DNA from: Setoptus koraiensis
Lineage: Eukaryota > Arthropoda
Assembly (NCBI GenBank): GCA_048013815.1
Contig: CM106585.1
Span: 7,006,001 to 7,070,000 of the forward strand
DNA length: 64,000 bases
Direction: 5' to 3'
The translations under genes and the position numbers were made by a program. Positions 21,819 to 31,636 of this stretch are shown here, piece after piece. Within the stretch, counting starts at the first letter, position 1. Each line of letters begins with the position of its first letter. Under the pieces are notes generated by a model, which did not search any database, had not been told where the DNA came from, and saw only the letters and a program-made list of their open reading frames with translations.

Positions 21819-22133
21819 ACTTAATGATATTATCGCGCATAGTTTGATTCATTGAGAGTAGCAGGTCATAATCGGTCTTCCTGGCCTTGTTGTAATTTAA
21901 GGACCATGTTGGCTCGGCATGTTCTAGGTTCGAGCAAGCAGCATACATGACTAAAGGTAGTGTTTAAGTAAAAGTCTCCACCCTAAAAGTGTGTTCCTCT
22001 TGTATACGTGTTGATGCCAACACAAGTGATACTGATTATGTCAGTATCTCGAGCGCTTAATTTTTTGGATGGACAAGTATGATAAGAATATAGGAGCGAG
22101 TATGTAACGACATGTCGGAGATAACCATCTTGA
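21819..22133 (+). repeat. 315-bp direct repeat, copy 2
   Basis: Same sequence as 20708-21022. This copy begins directly after the family E right terminus and continues into the body of HINE-like element h5. Confidence 0.9.
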
Positions 22134-22276
22134 TAGATACACCGATAGGCAATGGCAAGTTTTTCAAATTTCTACCATAGTTCGATGATCATGTCAACTG
22201 CCTGCATGCCGAAATTGGTGCAGTTCTAGCGGTCAATATTGCCAAAATGAACAAATTTGCGAGACACAACAAGTTG

Positions 22277-22750
22277 GCAATGGCGCACTATGTGTTATAT
22301 CGCGCAATTTGTGTGCGGTGTGCTATGCAAATGAGTCGTTTGGTCTGTTCAAAGCAGCTATAGAGTGTGACAAAATAAATCAAAATGTCTCAGATTTTCA
22401 ATATAGCTAGATACACATGTTGACTGCTTGCGTACAAGATTTGGTTAATTTATGATACCCAATTTAGTCACAATTAATAATTTTGCGAGACACAAAAAAT
22501 CAGCAATGGCGCACTATGTGTTATATCGCGCGACCTGTGTGCGGTGTGCTATGCGAATGAGTCGTTTGGTCTGTTCAAAGCAGCTATAGAGTGTGACAAA
22601 ATAAATCAAAATGTCTCAGATTTTCAATATAGCTAGATACACATGTTGACTGCTTGCGTACAAAATTTGGTTAATTTATGATACCCAATTTAGTCACAAT
22701 TAATAATTTTGCGAGACACAAAAAATCAGCAATGGCGCACTATGTGTTAT
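22277..22750 (+). repeat. 226-bp tandem repeat, about 2.1 copies
   Basis: GCAATGGCGCACTATGTGTT recurs at 22277, 22503 and 22729, exactly 226 bp apart. Units contain GAGTCGTTTGGTCTGTTCAA. Confidence 0.9.
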
Positions 22751-23147
22751 ATCGCGCATCATGCATGCATGTAGCTATAAATAACATACATACAGCCATG
22801 ATGAATATTCTTGATTGCTCAAAATAAGACGATCAACTCTTGAATATCTAAATATAACAGAGTCGAGGACATCAAATATAACGATCTGCTATTTTATTTT
22901 TGACAATAAACATACGGTTAAGGAATTCATATTTAGAGGTAATGTATTCAGACCATTCTCATCCGGTTTGACAGCTGCATTACCTCAGACGATGTTCAGT
23001 ACGATTGGTGATGATGAATTCAAATTGTGCGGAGCTGTCAGTAAACTAACAAATTGTTTTGTGATTCAAATAATATGTAACAACTGGTATATCTTCTGAT
23101 CGATCTTTCGCGCAACACTCATGTTGATAAACGTGTCATTTTCTAAG

Positions 23148-23530
23148 CGTTTCATTGTACTAAATCCGTCTAGTTTTTGCACTCCCAACTTCCCCAGTGC
23201 TAAATTCAAACTGTAAACAGCTAGCATGATCACATGCTAATTTTTACCAGTTAGCGTCTCAGCCTCTACTGTATAATTTATTTCTAAAAACTCCGCCTCC
23301 TAGCCTTACGTGTGCTAGATTTTAAGAGTCAACATTTTAGCGTTTCATTGTGCTAAATCTGTCTAGTTTTTGCACTCCTAACTTCCCCAGTGCTAAATTC
23401 AATTTGTAAACAGCTAGTATTATCGCATGCTAATTTTTACTAGTTAGCGTCTCAGCCTTCACTGTATAATTGTTTCCTAATGACTCCGCCTCCTAGCTTT
23501 CTCTGCACTAACAAACTAGATAGATTCACA
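23148..23530 (+). repeat. About 192-bp tandem repeat, two copies
   Basis: Units start GCGTTTCATTGT and include CTAGTTTTTGCACTCC, AACTTCCCCAGTGCTAAATT and GACTCCGCCTCCTAGC-like sequence. They differ at several positions. Confidence 0.8.
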
Positions 23531-23679
23531 ACAATGAAGCCTACAAAATGCTCACCAACGCCTCCGCTGTGCTAATTTTTTCTAGAAGGAGAAAAGCACT
23601 GATTTGTTCTGTCACGTGAATAAACGTAGTCATAATCACCACCCCAATAGCTACTTAATTAAAATTAAGCGCTAAAAAA

Positions 23680-23900
23680 TTGACACAGTGTCATTGCTGA
23701 GAATCCAGCAGTTCTCAGCAATGACACGTACAATTAGCATAGTCAAAGGCACGTAAAAATTGACACAGTGTCATTGCTGAGGATTCAGCAGTTCTCAGCA
23801 ATGACACGTACAATTAGCACAGCAGAAGGCATACATTTGAGTCGCACAGTGTCATTGCTGAGGATTCAGTAGTTCTCAGCAATGACACGTACAATTTGTA
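23680..23900. repeat. Three tandem 40-nt hairpins, 80-bp spacing
   Basis: At 23688-23727, 23768-23807 and 23849-23888, GTGTCATTGCTGAG pairs with CTCAGCAATGACAC around an 8-12 base centre. The arms are identical in all three; differences lie in the centre and between units. The block lies directly outside the end of h5. Confidence 0.85.
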
Positions 23901-24284
23901 CAGCAGAATATTTGAGTGAAATGAATTTTGATTGCACAGAACGAACACAATGCATCACATGACACACATCGAGCCATTGCTTCTCGGTGTATGTATTTAA
24001 ATTAATTATCGTGGCCAAAGACGCATAATTCGGTCGTTTTACGTAATAGCTGAGAAAATTTCAGATCACTGCACCCACACGTTCAATCAACCTTTTCTGC
24101 GGTATTTGACGGGGTTACATAGTGTGATAACAACGATCTCTGTAATTTTCATTCACCACACATATATCAATTTATCGATTGTGAACTTTAACTGGTTATC
24201 ATATACGCCCCCAAATTTTCAATCGATACTCGTCCACTCAAAAAATTAAGCGCTCGAAATACTGATTTGATCAGTATTACTTGT
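23901..24284 (+). mobile_element. HINE-like right end (partial)
   Basis: AAAAAATTAAGCGCTCG is followed by the palindrome ATACTGATTTGATCAGTAT and TACTTGT (24240-24284). The bases from 23901 to about 24150 hold no gene. Confidence 0.55.
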
Positions 24285-24485
24285 TTCCCATGCTAGACAA
24301 CAGTTTCAAAAATCTGTGCCTGTGCCTCTATCTAAATCGAGTTCTCGGGATCCTCACAGTAAGATGTGCAGGTTCACGATGAACAGTCCGTTCTTCCACT
24401 TCCGGTCGTGCAGGGATTGCAGTCATGTGAGCGGAGTCAGAGCGATGGTCAGAGTTCGATGGTCATAATTCGAACTTCGAAATTC

Positions 24486-24735
24486 GAAATTGATGCACTA
24501 TAACAAAGTGTTTGCCATTGACTAATTGGTGTGTCTAACTAAATTACTCATTGTGGCGAAACTGACCATTAGAATCTTACTCAATTTTGTACGCAAGCAA
24601 TCAATATGTACATCATGCTGCGATAGAAATTTGGAGAACTTCTATTTATTCTGTCATCTTTTCGGCTACTCTGATCTGACAGGCATAGATGTCAATCTCC
24701 GACATGTTGTCACATACTCGCATCAATATGTTTCT
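24486..24735 (+). mobile_element. A2 HINE interior, inverted fragment
   Basis: This is the inverse of the A2 interior: GTACGCAAGCAATCAA, CTTTTCGGCTACTCTGATCT and GACATGTTGTCACATACTCG are present, but no terminus. Just before it (about 24405-24445) lies a short piece of the family E core end (GGGATTGCAGTCATGTGAGC). Confidence 0.6.
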
Positions 24736-24739
24736 AATT

Positions 24740-25265
24740 AAGTGGCCGAGACGATATATATATAAATATAAGAATTATCTAGTCTAATTAACAATTCCGT
24801 GGCTTCTCAGTTTATATGTATGAGCGTAGTTTCCTATGTGATTATATATTGCAATGTGCACTTGGTGAAATATTTATTGATATGTCCAACGGAGTCATTA
24901 GTGGATAATAATATACGAAACTATTTCTAATTGAGTGATATATAATGTAATAATCTCGATGCAATGTATTTCTTACGCAAAAAATACATTGCCTCAAGTT
25001 CAAAAAGTTTTTTCTGCCAGTGCGCATGACGACGGAAGCGCGCGCGCGAATTATAGTACAGGTCCCCGAACGATCGGGGCATGTAGTCACGTGACTGCTC
25101 TCCTATGGTGGCTGGGCTCGAGAGGGAGCGGAGCAAAGACGAGCACGTTCTAAGACTTCATTCTAACAGCGAAGAAGGTAAGGCCCCAGGAGACTTCAGA
25201 AAGCGATGGAGAAAATGGAGAACGTCTTATGGATCAATAAAAAATTTGTACTTGAGTTGATTGCC
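24740..25265. other. Apparently unique 0.5-kb stretch
   Basis: AT-rich to 25010, then a GC-richer part with GGAAGCGCGCGCGCG and an AATAAA near 25235. It shows no copy elsewhere in the window and no convincing frame. It could be an island of original target DNA. Confidence 0.4.
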
Positions 25266-26254
25266 TTTTTTTAGCGCTCAAATTTAATTAAGCTGCTATT
25301 GGGGTGGTGATGATGACTAGGTTTATTCACGTGACTATGTAATCCTATGGAGGTTTGACTTAGTCAAATTTGTGAGAATCCTGCTAGATATTACACATGT
25401 ATTCCGATGTAGATTTGACTTGGTCTATTATCGCTTTACTCGAAAATATTTCGTATGCAATACTATGGAGATTTGACTAGGTCGAATTTGTGAGGAGCTC
25501 GGTGGTGACAAATCGAACTTCAAAATTGAAAATTCGAATTTCTAATAAGAGTTTTAGCTGCTCGTTCAAAGTTAGTGGTTGAGTGTTCTTAGTTCTACGG
25601 TCAGAGTTCGGTGGTCACATTTCGAACTTCGAAATTCGAAATTGAAAATTCGATTCTCTGATGATAGTTCCATCTGCTTCGTTGAAGTTCGATGGTTACA
25701 ATTCGAAGTTCGGTGGCCACAATTCGAACTTCGAAATTCGAAATTGAAAATTCGATTTTCTGATGATAGTTTCATCTGCTCTGTCGGAGTTCGGTGGTCA
25801 GTGTTCGATGGTCAGAGTTCGATGGTCACATTTCGAACTTCGAAATTCGAAATTGAAAATTCGATTTTCTGATGATAGTCTCAGCTTCTCTGCCGGAGTT
25901 CGATGGTCGGAGTTCGATGTTCAGAGTTCGGGGGTCAGAGTTCGATGGTCACAATCCGAACTTCGAACTTCGAAATTCGAAACTGAAAATTCAAATTTCT
26001 GATGATAGTTTCATCTGCTTCGTTGAAGTTCGATGATCAGATTTCGATAGTGGTGGGCAATCAACATGTGTATCATGCTGCGATAGAAATTTGAAGAACT
26101 TGTATTTATTTGGTCGCTCCTCGGCTGCTCTGATCTGACAAGCATAGTTGTTTATCTCCGACATGTTATCACATACTCCGGTCTATGTTCCAAGGATACT
26201 CGTTTATCCAAAAAATTAAGCGCTCGAGATACTGATTGAATCAGTATCACTTGT
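25266..26254 (+). mobile_element. HINE-like element h7, complete
   Basis: The left end is TTTTTTTAGCGCTCAAATTT. The right end is AAAAAATTAAGCGCTCG with the perfect palindrome ATACTGATTGAATCAGTAT, then CACTTGT. The body is a long TTCGAA array (25500-26050) between the CACGTGAC-containing left arm and A2 sequence. A less complete right arm of the same kind lies at 32570-33192. Confidence 0.75.
25500..26050. repeat. TTCGAA-rich tandem array
   Basis: About five units of roughly 100 bp contain AACTTCGAAATTCGAAATTG and TTCTGATGATAGT. Long frames on both strands come from the repeat. Confidence 0.85.
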
Positions 26255-26402
26255 TTCTACTTTATATTATTCGAATCTATCTCCATCAGAGTCACTGTGG
26301 ATACGTGTCAAATATAACAAATGGATTTGACAGGATGTATCAGATTACCACCTCCGATGCTGGATGACACAATGCCAGAGGACAACGTTAAAACTCAACA
26401 TA
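26003..26402 (+). repeat. About 400-bp direct repeat, copy 1
   Basis: It matches 31103-31512 with scattered differences. It includes the right end of a HINE-like element and 140 bases of its flank, which contain a short frame beginning MDLTGCIRLPPPMLDDTMP. The copy is cut at 26402 by other repeat sequence. Confidence 0.8.
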
Positions 26403-26519
26403 TGGATAGACGAGTATCGTTGGAATAAGGATGCGAGTATGTGACACCATGTCAGAGATGACATTTCAGCCTACACACTCACTAAGATTTGATTATACCA
26501 GTGCTAATGTTTGCAAGTA

Positions 26520-26721
26520 ATGGCTGACCTAGAGGACAGCTATTCCGGCTATGGCACCGACATCGAAGGATGATGACGATATGATGGTGGACGAAGAATT
26601 ATGGGATCCAGAATTTGGACTGGATCTAGACGACGTCCAATATGATAATGTCGTCATATATGGCCTGAGATCATATCCATTGGATGTGGACAATATAATG
26701 CCTTATGGATACGATCAATGA
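26520..26721 (+). other. Short acidic open stretch
   Basis: Frames here give acidic peptides (MADLEDSYSGYGTDIE; then DDDDMMVDEELWDPEFGLD). Composition differs from the surrounding repeats. The sequence to 26940 continues without a recognisable domain. No family known to me. Confidence 0.2.
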
Positions 26722-27279
26722 AAAGATAGTATTATTTTCTCTTGGCAATCGTGCTTTAGAAATGTGCATTCATTCTCTATGAGGTCATGTAATGAGGAGA
26801 TGAACATGGCATTGACGCTGTTCCACAATCAAGCTGCTCATTATTGTGGATGTGAGCCATCTTGGCGCTCTTGCCCGTTCGCACTCTCGTTGAATCTGTG
26901 GAAGTGAGCCATCAATGTGCTTCTGCCCATTCGCCTGTCAGCACGCAGTAATTTCTATCTAAGAGGTTAGGACAGTTTATTAAGTAGTGATAAGTGCTAG
27001 CTGTCTCTAGAAAGTTTCAAGAATTTATCCTGGTGAGAACAGTTCCGAAGGTCGCACATACTGTATGGGCACATGTGCTCATTTAGATGGCGAGTTTATT
27101 GGACAAACAGCTTCCCAAGATTGGAAATTTGTTTGTCATGATAGCACATTGTCGAAAACTTCTGAATGAAATGAATAAAATAAAAATCTATATTTAAACT
27201 AATATATTGGGGAAGTGGGATTCTCTTCAGCTCTAAGGAGCATATGTATCACCTTGGAGTTATTATGTGTAACCTTCAC

Positions 27280-27870
27280 TACTTGCTCAGGAGGTGGACT
27301 GACATTTGATACTTGAATGAGAGTGTAGATAGCTGTATGCAAGGAAGGTGTACTATATTCTTAGTCTCAAACTAATGCATAGATAGTTTAAGCTTAGGAG
27401 GTGGACTGATTGCTTAGGCTCAAAATATTCAACCTCCCAGGCATGAGTCACCCCACGCTATTTGATATAGCTTAACCCATCTCGTTATAGCCTCGGTCCA
27501 CCTCCTCACTATCCATTAACCCCTGCATGAGCCCGAGACTCGAAATTCAGTCCATCTCCCTAGTAAATGTGCGTTGGGGAGGTGGCGAACTTTTGAGTGT
27601 ATCTCCCACCTCCCGAGCACTGATTGTACTAGTGCTAATGTTTGCAAGCACATAGCGTGTGACTTTAAAGATCGAAAACTGTGAATATCCACAAATAAAT
27701 CGGTACGTGAATATTCACTGGCAAACAAAATCAAGGTATTCACAAGCACACAGCGCGTGAATCACCACAGCACTATTACCATCATAGCGTGCGTGGATAT
27801 TCATGCGTGATCTTCAGGATCCAACAACACTACATCATAAGCACTTAATTAAAATTGAGCGCTAAAAATA
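27280..27870. repeat. GGAGGTGGA and AATATCCAC motif blocks with HINE-like end
   Basis: GGAGGTGGA and its inverse recur at 27290-27600. An AATATCCAC/GTGGATATTC block follows at 27680-27810. An ACTTAATTAAAATTGAGCGC terminus ends it at about 27868 and a second such terminus lies at 27930-27955. Related to h2 and h3. Confidence 0.6.
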
Positions 27871-27960
27871 GCACTGATTTGCTCTGTCACTTGAATAAAC
27901 CTAGTCATCATCACCACCCCAATAGCAACATAATTAAAATTAAGCCGTAAAAATTAAAAG

Positions 27961-28439
27961 ATGGCTATAAACTAAGAAATTAAATCCTTGCTCGATAATG
28001 AAATTTGGTCATTCGCTTATGCTCCCGTCGATCGCAAGCTATTAATGGCTAGATGGCTCTTCAAGCGCAAAACTCTCCCAAATGGAGAGCTTGATAAGTT
28101 TAAAGCCAGACTGGTCGTTAGAGGTTTCAAACAAATATATGGATAAGATTACAATGACAATTACGCGTCCATAGTTAGACATGAAACCATACGCTGTTTT
28201 ATTGCTGTCTGTTTCAGCAAGCGATTATCAATACTGCAATTCGATGTCGCGACAGCCTTTTTGAATGGAGTACTTATGGAAGATATATACATGCTACCTC
28301 CAGATGACATCTATTGCCCAACAGGCATAGTTCTGAAGCTGAAAAAATCATTGAATGGTTTGAAGCAAGCACCACGCTGCTGGCAACAGAAGCTCAGCAT
28401 AGTAATCGAAAAATATGGCTTGAAACCAACATAGATGCG
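27961..28439 (+). mobile_element. Ty1/copia reverse transcriptase fossil
   Basis: The stretch carries the start of a copia-type reverse transcriptase: MARWLFKRK, FKARLVVRGFKQ, LQFDVATAFLNGVL and LKKSLNGLKQAPRCW are recognisable. It is broken and is cut at 28440 by a HINE-like element, which is therefore younger. No LTRs are visible. Whether it belongs with the Gag fossil near 15.6 kb cannot be told. Confidence 0.85.
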
Positions 28440-28588
28440 GTTAAAACAAGCGCTTAATTTTTTTGATAGACGAATATCGTTGGAATATAGATGCGAGTAT
28501 GTGACAACATGTCGGAGATAAACATCTATGCCTGTCAGATCAGAGTAGCCGAAAAGATGGCAGAATAAATCCTTGTTCTCCAAATTTC

Positions 28589-29448
28589 GGTTGTTCTAGC
28601 GAATAGTGCCACACCCAGATTCTGATGAAACTTCCGGTATAGGTTCATCTTGACCTCAATAGAACGAAAAAAGTGGTCCGGAAGTGCGGAAACTTCCGGT
28701 TCCGGTTTTACCTCAAGTCAGAGCTGGAGGTCTAAAACTCACCATAATAGCGTTCCAAAAGACGCTGAACACGATGGCATAATTTTCAGCTCGGTGCGAC
28801 TTCCGGTTCTCAGGATATCGGCTTATTTATAGGTTTGGAAGACCGGAAGTTGACGAATTTCAGCTTCGCTGCACTCGGGTATGGACCTGCGATGGGTCTG
28901 AGAACTCGGCCTGCGGCCTCGTAATCTGGATGCCGTCACATCTCCGTCGTCGCTCCCGCGACGACTGCGTGCGACGGGAACCCTTCGGGTAGGGTTGATG
29001 AGCGCTTCGGGTATCGGGCTTCGCCCTCTACCCTCCGCTCACGTGACTGCAATCCATGGAAAATTCTTAGTTGAAGAAATGCGACGATAGAAACTGAATT
29101 CATCACAATGATGCGTATCATCAAGAATCGGAAAGATATCGGGATGAAATGGCGCACGTATATACTCGTGCGCGCGGATGCTTCGTTCCGAGCGGAATAC
29201 CCGCGCGGTTTTTCCTTAATATCTCTAGAACCGAGAGCCGCACACAAGTGAAACGAACTCCGTTGTACTCAGCACGGTTGCATCCTGCTGTTCATCAAGT
29301 TTCATGGCTCTAGCTTGAAGTTTGTGTAAAACCGGAACCGGAAGTTTCCGCACTTCCGGACTAGCGAATCTGTTGTTTGGGGGGCCTTCGGGGCCCATAT
29401 GTGAAGTTTGGTTGAAATCTGAGTGTGGCACTATTCGCTAGAACACCC
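28589..29448 (+). mobile_element. Family E element E4, complete, 860 bp
   Basis: The left terminus is GGTTGTTCTAGCGAATAGTG and the right one its inverse, ending CTATTCGCTAGAACACCC. CAAATTTC flanks it exactly (28581-28588 and 29449-29456), and the unoccupied A2 copy near 715-740 has this 8-mer once. This gives direct proof of an 8-bp target duplication. The core is at 28888-29060. CCGGAAGT words are dense in both arms. No coding capacity. Confidence 0.9.
28888..29060 (+). other. Family E structured core, copy in E4
   Basis: GTCGTCGC-TCCC-GCGACGAC and GGGC-TTC-GCCC; compared with E2 the second loop changes from TGC to TTC while the stem is kept. Confidence 0.7.
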
Positions 29449-29655
29449 CAAATTTCTATCGCAGCATGATACACATGTTGATTGCTTGCGTACAGAATTG
29501 AGTAAGATTCTAATGGTCAGTTTCGCCACAATGGGTAATGTAGTTAGACACACCAATTAGTCAATAGCGCACACTTTGTTATAGTGCGTCAATTTCGAAT
29601 CTCGAAGTTTCAAATGTGACCATCGAACACTGACCATCGATCATAGAACGAACCA

Positions 29656-30173
29656 AACCAATCCAAACACAGCTGCAGGCGGGGAGAGTGAACGAACCAA
29701 CCAACAAAGAATAACAAGTAAGAAACAAGGGGAAACGAATTTCTACCTATTTGTTGTAATAATTTTAATCTTAAATCCAATTATCAGACCAAGTCGTTGT
29801 ATATAAGTATATAAGTTATATTCAGGGTTAGAATGACCGAAACAGACACGGATACAGGGTGTTACGCGCACGAGGCACAGGATGGGTCCGCTCACCGCGA
29901 CTGCACAGGGCCCGGTCATACCCTCATTCTGCGTCAAACAGCTTTATCGAAGTAACCGGAAGTGGTAGAAAATTAATTTCGATATCATCAAGCTCCGCCA
30001 GGCGTCATCTTTTTGATTATGAATTTTCAAAGCTCTATCTCAATCTTTTGGTAACTCCGGAACCGGAAGTTTCCTGGCTTCCGGTCTACTCATTCCATGA
30101 AACGAGGCCCATACGGAGCCCATGTGTGAATTCTTATCGAAATCTGAGTGGGGACCTAATCGCTAGAACACCC
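29656..30173 (+). mobile_element. Family E element, right part
   Basis: This is a relative of the copy at 2588-3790 (AGCTGCAGGCGGG, GCACAGGATGGGTCCGCTC) without the HINE-like insertion. It ends TAATCGCTAGAACACCC. Its left terminus is not seen. Confidence 0.65.
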
Positions 30174-30195
30174 GAACTTCGAAATTGAAAATTCG

Positions 30196-30974
30196 GGGTG
30201 TTGTTGCGAATAGTACCCCAGTCTGATTTCAATGAAACTTCACACACGGGGCCCGTAGGGTCCTCAAATGATAACCTTGGTGGTCTGGAAGTGCGGAAAC
30301 TCCCGGTTCCGGTTTTACAGAAAAATTAAGATACGGACTTGAAACACGCTATACATCTAGCTGAAAGCACGCTGAGTACGATACAATAAATTTCAAGTCT
30401 GAACAACTTCCGGTTCACAAGATATTCGGTGGAAACCGCTGCGAGGGCGGTGACGGGACGGAATATCGACCAAATACTTGCGACAGCAGGCTCGTATTGA
30501 TCAACACAAAAGCCTGCGCCACTTCCGGGGGAGAGGAGGGTAGAGGGCGAAGCCCGATACCCGAAGCGCTCATCGACCCTACCCGAAGGGTTCCCGTCGC
30601 ACGCAGTCGTCGCGGATGCGACGACGAAGATGTGACGGCCTCCAAATTACGAGGCCGCAGGCCGAGTTCTCAGACCTATCGCAGGTTCATACCCGAGTCA
30701 GCGAAGCTGAAATTCGTCTACTTCCGGTCTTCCAAACCTATAAATATGCCGATATCTTGAAAACTGGAAGTAGCACAGAGTTGAAATTACGCCATCATAT
30801 CTAGCGTGGTCAGTATCGTCTCTCTGGTGAGTTTCAGACCTCTAGCTTCTACTTCGTGTGAAACCGGAAGTTCCCGCGCTTCCGGACTCACTTTTCCGGT
30901 CTATTGGGATCAAGACATACCCGTATCGGATGTTTCGTCAAAATCAGAGCGGGGCACTAATCGCTCCAACAACC
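30196..30974. mobile_element. Family E element E5, complete, 779 bp
   Basis: The left terminus is GGGTGTTGTTGCGAATAGTA and the right terminus ends TAATCGCTCCAACAACC. Flanks are AAAATTCG and AGAATTCG (7 of 8 match). It inserted into TTCGAA array sequence. The core is in reverse at 30527-30695. Confidence 0.8.
30527..30695 (-). other. Family E structured core, reverse copy in E5
   Basis: On the minus strand the hairpins are GTCGTCGC-ATCC-GCGACGAC and GGGC-TTC-GCCC: stems as in other copies, loops different. Confidence 0.7.
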
Positions 30975-31102
30975 AGAATTCGAATTCCTGATAAGAGTTA
31001 CAGCTGCTCGTTCGATATTCGTGGTTAAGTGTTCGTAGTTCGATGGTTTCAATTCGGAGTTCGGTTGTCACATTTCGAACTACCAAATTTGAAATTGATA
31101 AT

Positions 31103-31512
31103 TCAAATTTCTGATAACAGTTTCATCTGCTTCGTCGAAGTTCGATGATCAGAGTTCGATGGTGGTGGGCAATCAACATTTGTATCATGCTGCGATAGAA
31201 ATTGGAAGAACTTGTATTTATTTGGTCGCTCCTCGGCTGCTCTGATCTGACAAGCATAGTTGTTCATCTCTGAAATGTTATCACATACTCAGATCTATAT
31301 TCCAAGAATACTCGTTTATCCCAAAAATTAAGCGCTCGAGATACTGATTGAATCAGTATCACTTGTTTCTACTTTATATTATTTGAATCTATCTCCATCA
31401 GAGTCACTGTGGATACGTGTCAAATATAATAAATGGATTTGACAGGATGTATCAGATTACCACCTCCGATTCTGGATGACACAATGCCAGAGGACAACCT
31501 TAAAACTCAACA
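31103..31512 (+). repeat. About 400-bp direct repeat, copy 2
   Basis: Counterpart of 26003-26402. Here the flank continues past MDLTGCIRLPPPILDDTMP into sequence leading to the DDE transposase. Confidence 0.8.
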
Positions 31513-31636
31513 TATGGAGAGGCTACTAGACAGTGGACTTAAGTCTTAATCAAGCTGAAGCTTACTGTGTGCTGGGTAAACGGAGTGAATAAAGTCTCAA
31601 ACTATTGTGCAGCTTACTATGTGCTAGAGAGGCGGA

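Larger units (their letters stand above)
22022..23678 (-). mobile_element. HINE-like element h5, complete, 1.66 kb
   Basis: The palindrome end (ACAAGTGATACTGATTATGT) is at the left and ACTTAATTAAAATTAAGCGC at the right. Two tandem arrays lie inside (226 bp and about 192 bp units). A 94-codon frame at 22815-23099 matches nothing I know and is not called. Confidence 0.7.
28440..29655 (-). mobile_element. HINE-like A2 end, split by element E4
   Basis: AAGCGCTTAATTTTTTTGAT and A2 interior at 28440-28588 continue after E4 at 29449-29655 (CTATCGCAGCATGATACACA and on). The undisturbed A2 copy near 715-740 shows the joined form. Confidence 0.8.

Noticed and set aside
2746-26254. Canonical Helitrons
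   Set aside because: No 5' TC and no CTRR next to the hairpin; the subterminal inverted motif fits Helentron-associated elements instead.
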